From Flavobacteriaceae bacterium (GTDB taxonomy: Bacteria; Bacteroidota; Bacteroidia; Flavobacteriales; Flavobacteriaceae): a stretch of 9,298 nt of DNA. The notes under the pieces are model-generated. The model saw only the letters and a program-made list of their open reading frames with translations. It had not been told where the DNA came from and did not search any database. This document shows positions 1 to 7,503 of the stretch, piece by piece (the stretch's first letter is position 1; every line of letters begins with the position of its first letter). The stretch spans positions 1 through 9,298 of the forward strand of contig VMCW01000141.1 of the NCBI GenBank assembly GCA_008081175.1, given 5' to 3'. The translations under genes were made by a program, and so were the position numbers.

Positions 1-11
1 TAATTAAACTG

Positions 12-1307
12 TTGAAACCTTCTATACCCATAGTATCCAAAGACAGTTTGCTCCCCTTTGCATTAATAACCTTTCTGTTTGCTTTATGGGGATTTGCAAA
101 CGACATTACCAACCCTATGGTAGCTGCATTTGGAACTTTAATGGAGCTTTCCAATGCCAAGGCTGCCTGGGTACAATTGGCATTTTATGGAGGCTATGCT
201 ACCATGGCCATACCTGCAGCGCTTTTTGTACGGCATTACAGCTATAAAAAGGGAATTCTTTTGGGATTGGCCTTATATGCTATAGGCGCTCTGTTGTTTT
301 ACCCCGCGGCACAATATGAAACCTTTGGTTTTTTTCTGCTTTCACTTTATATTTTAACTTTTGGTCTGGCCTTTTTAGAGACTACAGCTAGTCCTTATAT
401 AATGGCTATGGGTCATCCAGAAACCGCTACCAGAAGACTCAACCTTGCTCAAGCATTTAATCCCTTTGGCTCCTTATTGGGAATGTTTATTGCATCAAAT
501 TTTATTCTCTCCCAACTTCAATCAGATGCACGGGATACCTCTGGAAAACTACTTTTTAATACTTTGGAACTCACCCAGAAAGCAAGCATACGTTCTCATG
601 ATCTAGAAGTTATCAGCACACCTTACATTATCCTGGGATTTGTAGTGATTGCTGTTTTTATTTTAATATTAGGGGCTAAAATGCCTAAAATAGGAAAGGC
701 AATTCAGACAACATCAGCAACAATTGTTTTTAAACGACTGTGGAACAATCCAAATTATAGAGAAGGAGTGTTGGCTCAGATGTTTTATGTAGGGGCCCAA
801 ATTATGTGTTGGACTTTTATCATCCAATATGCGGATGCTTTGGGAATAGCAAAAGCCCAAGCTCAAAATTACAACGTTTTGGCTATGGGAATTTTTCTGC
901 TTAGCAGATTTGTAAGTACTTTTTTGATGAATTATGTAAATTCTAAAAAACTACTAGCCCTATTTGGTTTGGGTGGGATAGTATCTATTTTAGGTGTAAT
1001 TTTTAGTGACACAATTACAGGGCTCTATTGCCTGATCGCAACTTCTGCTTTTATGTCACTTATGTTTCCTACAATCTATGGAGTGGCGTTGGACGGACTT
1101 GGTGAAGATACCTCATTAGGTGCTTCTGGTTTGGTTTTAGCAATAGTAGGGGGTGCACTAATGCCTCCTTTACAAGGGTGGATTATTGATTTTGGAACCA
1201 TAGGTGGACTCAGGGCTATCAATGTCTCTTTTGCATTGCCTTTGCTCTGTTTTTGCGTGGTTGCTATTTATGGATACCGTACCTTTAAGGTTCACAGTAA
1301 AATTTGA
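12..1307 (+). CDS. fucP: FucP-family sugar:H+ symporter (MFS permease)
   Basis: Inner-membrane proton-coupled sugar permease of the major facilitator superfamily, closest by eye to E. coli L-fucose permease FucP. The 431 residues match the family length (FucP is about 438) and contain about twelve hydrophobic segments. Family signatures run the length of the protein: LWGFAND near residue 25, FLETTASPY with the conserved Glu at 123, LNLAQAFNPFG at 143-153, then VLAQMFYVGAQ, FPTIYG and IVGGALMPPLQG. Glu123 aligns with FucP Glu135, one of two acidic cavity residues; the other, Asp46, aligns with Asn34. The start used is a TTG that places 14 residues before the first helix. No in-frame stop separates it from the window edge, so the true start could lie upstream. 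The next gene begins 12 bases after the stop, suggesting an operon. The substrate is probably L-fucose or a related sugar, but relatives carry other hexoses or GlcNAc. Confidence 0.9.
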   Translation: MKPSIPIVSKDSLLPFALITFLFALWGFANDITNPMVAAFGTLMELSNAKAAWVQLAFYGGYATMAIPAALFVRHYSYKKGILLGLALYAIGALLFYPAAQYETFGFFLLSLYILTFGLAFLETTASPYIMAMGHPETATRRLNLAQAFNPFGSLLGMFIASNFILSQLQSDARDTSGKLLFNTLELTQKASIRSHDLEVISTPYIILGFVVIAVFILILGAKMPKIGKAIQTTSATIVFKRLWNNPNYREGVLAQMFYVGAQIMCWTFIIQYADALGIAKAQAQNYNVLAMGIFLLSRFVSTFLMNYVNSKKLLALFGLGGIVSILGVIFSDTITGLYCLIATSAFMSLMFPTIYGVALDGLGEDTSLGASGLVLAIVGGALMPPLQGWIIDFGTIGGLRAINVSFALPLLCFCVVAIYGYRTFKVHSKI

Positions 1308-1319
1308 TACCCTAGGCGA

Positions 1320-2477
1320 TTGAAAAAAGACATTAATTTTATTGATAGCAGATATCCTTCTATTCCCGACTTGAGGGAAAAAGCCAGAAAGACAATTCCC
1401 AAATTTGCTTTTGAATATTTGGACGGAGGCTGTAATGACGAAGTCAATTTAAGGAGAAACACAGAACGGATAAGAAAAGTTGAGCTCAAACCCAACTACC
1501 TTGTTCCGTATCAAAAACCTGAAATAAAAACAACTCTCTTTGGACATTGCTATGACGCTCCATTCGGGATTTCTCCTGTCGGTTTGCAGGGCTTGATGTG
1601 GCCCAAGGCACCAGAAATTTTAGCCCAAGCCGCTTTTGATCACAACATTCCCTTTGTATTGAGTACTGTAACTACAGCAAGTATAGAACGCATTAGCGAA
1701 ATTACAGAAGGGAACGCCTGGTTTCAACTATACCACCCTGCAGAAGAAAAGGTGACAGAAGATCTTTTGAAACGCGCAGCTGTTTCAGGCTATGAGGTTT
1801 TAGTGATTTTAGCAGATGTACCTTCTTTTGGCTACCGCCCTAGGGACATAAAAAATGGCCTGTCCATGCCTCCAAAAAAATCATTAAAAAATATGCTTCA
1901 AGTGATGAAAAGACCCGAATGGGCTTTTAAAACTCTTTTAAATGGAACTCCAAATTTTGAAACTTTAAAGCCCTACATGCCAAAAAACTTAGATCTTAAT
2001 CAACTTGCAAAATTTATGGATACAACCTTTTCTGGTCGTTTGGATGAAGAAAAAATAAAACGTTTGAGAACGTTATGGAAAGGAAAGTTAGTTTTGAAAG
2101 GGGTAGAATCGATTCAAGATGTAGAAAAGGCTTATAAGTTGGGTTTGGACGGGGTAATCATCTCCAATCACGGAGGGCGACAAATTGATGTGGGTCAAGC
2201 GACAATTGATTCTTTGAAAACTATAGCGCCACTTTACAAAGACAAATTAAAAATTATGATGGATAGTGGGATTCGCGGAGGAGCCGATGTTGCAAGAGTA
2301 TTGTCTCAAGGTGCAGACTTTACCTTTATGGGGCGCAGTTTTATGTATGGAGTAGCGGCCCTTGGGTCAGAAGGAGGAAATCATACCATCGCCATGATAA
2401 AAAAACAACTCAACCAAATCATGGAACAATTGAGCTGTTCTAAAATAGGGGAATTACACAAAACGAGAGTGAAGTAA
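1320..2477 (+). CDS. lldD: FMN-dependent L-lactate / alpha-hydroxy-acid dehydrogenase
   Basis: Flavoenzyme of the LldD / glycolate oxidase family. It oxidises a 2-hydroxy acid, most likely L-lactate to pyruvate, and in LldD passes electrons to the respiratory chain. The 385 residues form a complete (beta/alpha)8 barrel of normal family length. All the classic active-site positions are present when aligned by eye with spinach glycolate oxidase: Tyr33 (FEYLDGG), Tyr138 (FQLY), Asp166 and Arg173, Lys260 (VLKGV), and His284 and Arg287 in SNHGGRQID. The FMN-phosphate region is MMDSGIRGG near 313-321 and MGRS at 337-340. There is no signal peptide, so it acts in the cytoplasm or at the inner membrane face. 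The start is TTG at 1320; an in-frame TGA lies just upstream at 1305-1307, so no earlier start exists, and homologues begin with a similar MKKDINFID sequence as far as I recall. Glycolate or mandelate as substrate is not excluded. Confidence 0.92.
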   Translation: MKKDINFIDSRYPSIPDLREKARKTIPKFAFEYLDGGCNDEVNLRRNTERIRKVELKPNYLVPYQKPEIKTTLFGHCYDAPFGISPVGLQGLMWPKAPEILAQAAFDHNIPFVLSTVTTASIERISEITEGNAWFQLYHPAEEKVTEDLLKRAAVSGYEVLVILADVPSFGYRPRDIKNGLSMPPKKSLKNMLQVMKRPEWAFKTLLNGTPNFETLKPYMPKNLDLNQLAKFMDTTFSGRLDEEKIKRLRTLWKGKLVLKGVESIQDVEKAYKLGLDGVIISNHGGRQIDVGQATIDSLKTIAPLYKDKLKIMMDSGIRGGADVARVLSQGADFTFMGRSFMYGVAALGSEGGNHTIAMIKKQLNQIMEQLSCSKIGELHKTRVK

Positions 2478-2505
2478 GTTTAAAGTCAATAGAACTCAAT
2501 TTAGA

Positions 2506-3420
2506 ATGAAAAAAACAATTATAACACTGCTTTTTGCTCAGTTGGTCTTTGGTCAAATACCTGAAGGAAAAAAAGTAATTAGCCATCTTTATTTGTATGA
2601 CTTGGCAACGCGTAAGTCGATACTTCTACAAACTGAAAACAGACATTTTGAAGCACCCAATTGGTCGCCAGACGGAACTTATTTATTGATAAACAGTGGT
2701 GGAAAAATTGAAAAATACAGTTTAGAGGGTAAACCACTAGCATTTATTGATACTCAAGAGCTACAAAAGTGTAATAACGATCATGGTATTTCATTTGACG
2801 GAAAAACACTTTTTTTCTCATCGGGAAAAAATGAAATTGAAGAGCATACTTCCTTTATTTATCAAATGCCATTGACAGGAGGTATTCCCGAACAAATTAC
2901 AAAACTAAGTCCATCCTATTGGCATGGTGTTTCTCCAGATGGGAAGGACATAGTGTATTGTGCAGCTCGAGAGGGCAATTACGATGTATACAAGATGAAT
3001 GTTGACCAAAAAAAAGAAATTCGATTGACATCAGCAGCAGGACTTGACGATGGTCCAGAATATGCTCCAGACGGCAGCTATGTTTATTTTAATTCCTTTC
3101 GAACAGGGATTATGCAACTTTGGAGGATGACACCAGATGGAAAAAATAAAGAGCAATTAACCTTTGACGATTATTCAGATTGGTTTCCTCACATTGCTCC
3201 CGACAATCAAAAATTGGTTTTTATCAGTTATGTAGAGGATCAAAAACAAAGCCATCCCTTTGGGAAAAGCGTCAAACTCAGATTAATGAATTTAAAGACA
3301 AAAGAGGTGAGTGATTTGACACCCGAATTTTATGGTGGACAAGGAACATTAAATGTTAATTCATGGAATCCAGACAGCACACAATTCACCTATGTGGCTT
3401 ATTCTTTAGAAGAGCTCTAG
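2506..3420 (+). CDS. Exported TolB-like PD40 beta-propeller protein
   Basis: Secreted or periplasmic protein of 304 residues whose specific function I do not recognise. Residues 1-16 form a signal peptide (Lys-Lys, then a hydrophobic run) with probable cleavage at LVFG/QIPE. The rest is built from six PD40 (WD40-like, TolB-type) repeats, seen as SPDG-like turns near residues 54, 97, 143, 187, 231 and 288, each followed by a beta strand such as YLLINS, TLFFSS or YVYFNS. Six repeats suit a closed six-bladed propeller. It lacks the N-terminal domain of true TolB, and no tolQ, tolR, tolA or pal gene is nearby, so a Tol-Pal role is not supported. Such propellers usually bind ligands or partner proteins. 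It starts 28 bases after the dehydrogenase gene, so co-transcription is likely, and a link to sugar use or envelope sensing is only inference. ATG start, with no clear Shine-Dalgarno. Confidence 0.85.
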   Translation: MKKTIITLLFAQLVFGQIPEGKKVISHLYLYDLATRKSILLQTENRHFEAPNWSPDGTYLLINSGGKIEKYSLEGKPLAFIDTQELQKCNNDHGISFDGKTLFFSSGKNEIEEHTSFIYQMPLTGGIPEQITKLSPSYWHGVSPDGKDIVYCAAREGNYDVYKMNVDQKKEIRLTSAAGLDDGPEYAPDGSYVYFNSFRTGIMQLWRMTPDGKNKEQLTFDDYSDWFPHIAPDNQKLVFISYVEDQKQSHPFGKSVKLRLMNLKTKEVSDLTPEFYGGQGTLNVNSWNPDSTQFTYVAYSLEEL

Positions 3421-3520
3421 TCCAATAGTTAGCATTACTTTTTTAACTGTTTCTACTGAAAGATTTTTTTGTACATTGGAAATTCAAAAAAAAACAACTC
3501 AGTTTATCTGTATTGGTGTT

Positions 3521-4036
3521 ATGAAGCACTTATTTGTAAGATGTTTTACCTTTAGTTTATTCTGCTTTTTATTTCTGAATAGCACAGTGATTTTAGGTCA
3601 GGAAATCACAACCTACTATTTAATTCGTCATGCAGAAAAAGAGCCTGTAGCAAATGGGAACAAAAACCCCCACCTTTCTAAAGAAGGCAAGTTGCGCGCA
3701 GCAAAATGGAAAAAAGTTTTTCAAGAAGTTTCATTGGATAATATTTATTCAACTGACTTTTACAGAACTCAAGAAACAGCAGCACCTCTAGCTGAAGAAA
3801 AAAACATAACTGTAGTCACCTACGATCCAACTGACTTGTTCAATCCCTCATTTGAAGAAAAAAACAAAGGCAAAGTGGTTTTGGTTGTTGGACACAGCAA
3901 TACCACTCCTGCACTGGCCAATAAAATTATTGGAAAACAACACTACTCTCAAATTGATGAAAACACCTTTGGAAAATTGTATATCATACATATACAGGCC
4001 GATGCTATTTCACACCAATTACTAAATATTGAATAA
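3521..4036 (+). CDS. Exported histidine phosphatase (phosphoglycerate mutase-like)
   Basis: Histidine phosphatase superfamily protein with a single compact catalytic domain, similar in size to SixA. The catalytic motif is LIRHAEKE with Arg36 and His37, the latter being the phospho-accepting histidine. The second conserved Arg is Arg82 in YRTQET and the second conserved His is His125 in VVGHSNT. The ATG at 3521 is chosen over an upstream in-frame TTG at 3476 because it opens directly onto a signal peptide: MKH, a long hydrophobic stretch, and cleavage at VILG/QEIT after residue 26. The mature enzyme of about 145 residues therefore works outside the cytoplasm, so it is unlikely to dephosphorylate cytoplasmic signalling proteins as SixA does. 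The substrate is unknown; a phosphoester or phosphosugar in the periplasm is plausible. It lies 100 bases after the propeller gene and 33 bases before the amidohydrolase gene. Confidence 0.88.
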   Translation: MKHLFVRCFTFSLFCFLFLNSTVILGQEITTYYLIRHAEKEPVANGNKNPHLSKEGKLRAAKWKKVFQEVSLDNIYSTDFYRTQETAAPLAEEKNITVVTYDPTDLFNPSFEEKNKGKVVLVVGHSNTTPALANKIIGKQHYSQIDENTFGKLYIIHIQADAISHQLLNIE

Positions 4037-4069
4037 AAAAGACACAACTAGATTTTAAAATAACACCTT

Positions 4070-7000
4070 ATGAAACAATCCATTACACTAGCCCTATTTA
4101 TTTTTCTTTCACAAATCCTTAGTGGACAAGAGAAAAAAGAAAAAAAAGGACTATCTCTTGAAGCTACTCGTTCTGTAGAGATCAACACTGATGAAGGAAC
4201 TTGGATGTCACTAGATGTACATCCTACTGGTAAAAAAATCATTTTTGATCTTTTGGGAGATCTCTATGAACTTCCTATTGAAGGAGGTAAGGCCACCCGA
4301 ATAACTGAAGGTTTAGCATTTGATTCACAACCTAAATATGCTCCTGATGGGAATTCAATTCTTTTTTTATCGGATCGGAGTGGAGGAAACAATGTATGGA
4401 TTCTGGATCGAAAAGAGCAAGATACGGTACAACTAACGCAAGGCAATACGTTTAAGATACAATCGGCAGATTGGTCTCCAGATGGAAATTATGTTGCAGT
4501 TAGTAAAGGGACCAGAAATTTCAAACTACATATCTATCACAAAAAGGGAGGTGGCGGTAGCCAGTTGATCGATGAGCCAGAGCGATTAAAAATATCTGAG
4601 CCTACCTTTAGCCCCGACGGAAGATTGATTTGGTTTTCGCAGCGAATGGGAGCATGGCAGTACAATGCCAATTTTCCACAGTACCAGCTTGCAACTTATG
4701 ATAGAGAAGACGGTAAAAGAGAGGTGATGACTTCGCGTTATGGTTCTGCTTTTACACCTACTTTATCTCCAGATGGAAAGTGGTTGGTGTACGGAAGCCG
4801 ATATAATGATGAAACTGGACTTGTAAAACGCAACCTAGTAACCCAGGAAGAAGAATGGCTTGCTTACCCTGTACAGCGTGATGAGCAGGAGTCGATTGCT
4901 CCACTGGGTGTACTACCTGCGATGTCTTTTACACCAGATAGTAAAGAGGTGGTTGCTTCTTATGGGGGAAAAATTTACCGAATTCCCATTGAAGGAGGAA
5001 ATGCTGTAAATGTTCCTTTTCAAATTAATGAAAGTGTTGCTTTAGCACCTCAGCTTCAATTTGATTATCCAGTAGAGGATACACCAACTTTTAACGTCAA
5101 TCAAATTCGAGATGCTCAAATTTCTCCAGATGGAACCCAGATGGTCTTTACAGCTCTCAACACACTCTACTTGATGCGCTTTAAGGACAAATCACCGAAA
5201 AGGTTAACGCAACTAAATGGAACGGAAGCTATGCCCGTATGGCATCCCAATGGAAGGGAAATTGCATTTGTTACTTGGGAAGATAATTCAGGTGGGAATG
5301 TCTATAAAATGAGGGTAGATAAACCCTCTTCTCCAGTTCGTTTGACAGTAGAATCTGGTGTTTATACCCAACCTGTTTGGAGTGTTGATAATCGTATCGT
5401 GGTGTTTAAAGGTTCTGCACAGCAATTTAAAGAAGCGGACGGACCTAGAGCTTTCCAACAAAAGTCTCAACTGGTTTGGATTGACGGAAGACAAGCAGGT
5501 AAATCAACCCTGATTACAAAAGCGTCTGGTTTGTCAAACCCCCATTTTGCACAAGGAGATAACCGTATTTATCTCAACAGTTCAGAAGGTCTGGTGTCAA
5601 TAAAATGGGACGGTACAGATTTAAAAAAACACCTATCCGTGGATGGAATTACAGTCTATGGTTCTTCTTATGATGAAAACCATCTTTTAGCGGACACCCC
5701 CTCAGCACCAAAAAGAACTCCTTCCAAGGCATCTATGGTTCTTCGAGCACCAAAAGGGCCTTATGCTTTGGCTCAAATCAACAATGATATTTATGTGGTA
5801 ACAGTTCCTTATCTGGGTCCTGATGGAGCGAAAATAAATGTAAATTCTCCTGAAAAAGCAAATTTCCCTTCTCGTAAACTCACCAAATTTGGAGGGCAAT
5901 TTCCTAGTTGGGATACAAGCGGAAACACAGTGTATTGGACATTAGGTAAAACTTTATTCCGTTATGATATTGCCGCAGCCGAAGGAGTTGAAAAAGCCCA
6001 AAAAGAAGAAGCTGAAGCCAAAAAGAAAGAAAAAGAAAAAGCCAAAGAAACTGAAGTGGCAGCTACAGAAATTGAAGAGGACGCCACAGAGACTGAAGAA
6101 GAGGAAAAAGAGTCAATTGAAGACTATCAAGCCAAGGAAATGGACATAGTTGTGTCTGTAAACAGAGCTTTAGCTCGTGGAACGTTGGTTTTGAAAAATG
6201 CGAGATTGATAACTATGAGGGGCGAGGAGGTGATCGAAGACGGTTCCGTTTTGATTGTAAACAACCGAATCAAAGAATTTGGTCCTTCAGCAGAACTTTC
6301 CATTCCAGAAGGAGCAAAGGTGATTGATGTAAAGGGACATACCATAGTCCCAGGATTTGTGGATACTCATGCCCACATGTGGCCTGCTTGGGGCTTACAT
6401 AAAAAACACGTTTGGGTATATGCCGCGAATCTGGCATATGGGGTAACCACCACTCGCGATCCACAAACAGCAACCACGGACGTACTCACCTATGCAGATA
6501 TGGTAGAAGCAGGAATGATTCCTGGACCTCGAGTGTATTCTACGGGTCCTGGAGTGGGTTATTGGGGGTATAACATCAAAAGTTTGGATCACGCACGCGA
6601 TGTATTGACACAATATTCGAAATACTATAATACCAAAACCATAAAAATGTACTTGACGGGTAACCGACAACACAGACAATGGATTATTGAGGCTGCAAGA
6701 GAACAAGAGTTAATGCCCACAACAGAGGGAGGGCTTGATTTTAAATTAAACGTCACCCAAATACTCGACGGTTATCCTGGGCATGAACATTCTTTCCCTA
6801 TTTATCCTTTGTATAAAGATTTTGTAAGCTTTGTTTCTACCTCACAAACGGCTTATACTCCTACACTATTGGTTTCCTATGGAGGTCCTTGGGCGGAGAA
6901 CTATTATTACGCCACAGAAGACGTTCAAGGAGATCCTAAAATCAATCGTTTTACGCCAAAATCAGAGTTGGATGCCAAGTCAAGAAGAAGAAATGCAGGT

Positions 7001-7438
7001 TGGTTTATGAAAGAAGAACATGTGTTTGAAGACCACGCTGTATTCGTAAAAGATTTGGTAGAGGCTGGAGGTATAGCTGGTGTTGGATCGCACGGACAAC
7101 TACAAGGATTAGGATACCACTGGGAGCTTTGGAGTATGCAATCTGGAGGAATATCAAATCACAACATGCTTAAAGTGGCCACTCTATTAGGTGCTAAAGC
7201 GTTGGGTCTTTCTAAAGACTTGGGAAGTATTGAAAATGGGAAATTAGCAGACCTTGTAGTATTAGAAAAAAATCCATTGGAGGATATTCGCAATACAAAC
7301 ACTGTAAAGTTTGTCGTCAAAAACGGATTTGTCTATGAAGGAGACACTTTAAACGAGGTGTACCCTGAGGAGAGAAAACAAGGCTATCCTTGGACACAAG
7401 AAGCTCCTACTTCAAATCTACCAGGAGTACAACAGTAG
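4070..7438 (+). CDS. Exported PD40 propeller-amidohydrolase fusion protein
   Basis: Large periplasmic or surface enzyme of 1122 residues with unknown substrate. A signal peptide (1-19, cleavage at ILSG/QEKK) is followed by roughly eleven PD40/TolB-like repeats between residues 45 and 635, recognisable as APDG, SPDG, TPDS and HPNG turns at about 91, 136, 181, 232, 288, 351 and 392 and weaker copies later, enough for two propellers. A charged Lys/Glu linker spans about 637-690. Residues 700-1100 are an amidohydrolase-superfamily TIM barrel: NARLITMRG opening, GFVDTHAHMWP with the HxH metal pair His767/His769, a possible carboxylated Lys859 in TIKMYLTG, His907 in GHEHS, and the C-terminal GSIENGKLADLVVLE. 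The usual strand-5 His looks replaced by Glu886, and the usual strand-8 Asp by His1008 in GSHGQ. Activity on peptides or other amide or ester bonds is possible. A terminator follows at once. Confidence 0.9.
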   Translation: MKQSITLALFIFLSQILSGQEKKEKKGLSLEATRSVEINTDEGTWMSLDVHPTGKKIIFDLLGDLYELPIEGGKATRITEGLAFDSQPKYAPDGNSILFLSDRSGGNNVWILDRKEQDTVQLTQGNTFKIQSADWSPDGNYVAVSKGTRNFKLHIYHKKGGGGSQLIDEPERLKISEPTFSPDGRLIWFSQRMGAWQYNANFPQYQLATYDREDGKREVMTSRYGSAFTPTLSPDGKWLVYGSRYNDETGLVKRNLVTQEEEWLAYPVQRDEQESIAPLGVLPAMSFTPDSKEVVASYGGKIYRIPIEGGNAVNVPFQINESVALAPQLQFDYPVEDTPTFNVNQIRDAQISPDGTQMVFTALNTLYLMRFKDKSPKRLTQLNGTEAMPVWHPNGREIAFVTWEDNSGGNVYKMRVDKPSSPVRLTVESGVYTQPVWSVDNRIVVFKGSAQQFKEADGPRAFQQKSQLVWIDGRQAGKSTLITKASGLSNPHFAQGDNRIYLNSSEGLVSIKWDGTDLKKHLSVDGITVYGSSYDENHLLADTPSAPKRTPSKASMVLRAPKGPYALAQINNDIYVVTVPYLGPDGAKINVNSPEKANFPSRKLTKFGGQFPSWDTSGNTVYWTLGKTLFRYDIAAAEGVEKAQKEEAEAKKKEKEKAKETEVAATEIEEDATETEEEEKESIEDYQAKEMDIVVSVNRALARGTLVLKNARLITMRGEEVIEDGSVLIVNNRIKEFGPSAELSIPEGAKVIDVKGHTIVPGFVDTHAHMWPAWGLHKKHVWVYAANLAYGVTTTRDPQTATTDVLTYADMVEAGMIPGPRVYSTGPGVGYWGYNIKSLDHARDVLTQYSKYYNTKTIKMYLTGNRQHRQWIIEAAREQELMPTTEGGLDFKLNVTQILDGYPGHEHSFPIYPLYKDFVSFVSTSQTAYTPTLLVSYGGPWAENYYYATEDVQGDPKINRFTPKSELDAKSRRRNAGWFMKEEHVFEDHAVFVKDLVEAGGIAGVGSHGQLQGLGYHWELWSMQSGGISNHNMLKVATLLGAKALGLSKDLGSIENGKLADLVVLEKNPLEDIRNTNTVKFVVKNGFVYEGDTLNEVYPEERKQGYPWTQEAPTSNLPGVQQ
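5978..6139 (+). other. Charged low-complexity linker inside the amidohydrolase fusion
   Basis: These bases encode residues about 637-690 of the fusion protein, between the last propeller repeat and the amidohydrolase barrel. The first half is almost only Lys, Glu and Ala and should form a charged single helix; the second half is strongly acidic, with Glu, Asp and Thr. The DNA is correspondingly rich in GAA and AAA/AAG codons, so its length may vary between related strains. A separate reading frame across this stretch is only a shadow of the repeat-like codons. Confidence 0.75.
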
Positions 7439-7458
7439 AATAAAATAAATGAATACAG

Positions 7459-7485
7459 TCCCCCTTTTTAAGGGGGATTTTTTTT
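7459..7485 (+). terminator. Rho-independent terminator after the amidohydrolase gene
   Basis: A perfect 8-bp stem pairs 7459-7466 (TCCCCCTT) with 7470-7477 (AAGGGGGA) around a three-base TTT loop, followed directly by eight T residues at 7478-7485. It begins 21 bases after the amidohydrolase stop codon. On the minus strand the hairpin is not followed by a T-run, so it should work mainly for plus-strand transcripts. Confidence 0.93.
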
Positions 7486-7503
7486 GGTACAATCGAGCTA
7501 AAG

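Larger units (their letters stand above)
12..7485 (+). other. Probable five-gene transcription unit, or two adjoining units
   Basis: All five plus-strand genes run head to tail with gaps of 12, 28, 100 and 33 bases and end in one strong terminator. No terminator-like hairpin with a T-run was seen between them. The promoter would be upstream of the window. The 100-base gap before the phosphatase gene is the only place with room for an internal promoter; it has no convincing Bacteroidota TAnnTTTG box with a properly spaced TTG, so an internal start is neither shown nor excluded. Confidence 0.5.

Noticed and set aside
2506..3420. True TolB of the Tol-Pal system
   Set aside because: The protein is too short, lacks the TolB N-terminal domain, and no Tol-Pal partner genes are adjacent.
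3476..3520. Upstream TTG start extending the phosphatase by 15 residues
   Set aside because: The ATG at 3521 opens directly onto a normal signal peptide, while the extension adds a polar lead unlike any signal peptide.
4547..4561. GGGGS tract in the fusion protein resembling an engineered linker
   Set aside because: It falls in a loop between propeller strands in an otherwise natural sequence; short Gly runs occur there by chance.
5964..6149. Plus-strand 61-codon frame very rich in Lys and Pro
   Set aside because: It is an alternate frame of the Lys/Glu linker in the amidohydrolase fusion; its composition follows from the AAA/GAA-type codons.
6395..6706. Minus-strand frame of 103 codons
   Set aside because: It lies wholly inside the conserved amidohydrolase barrel on the other strand and has no recognisable features.
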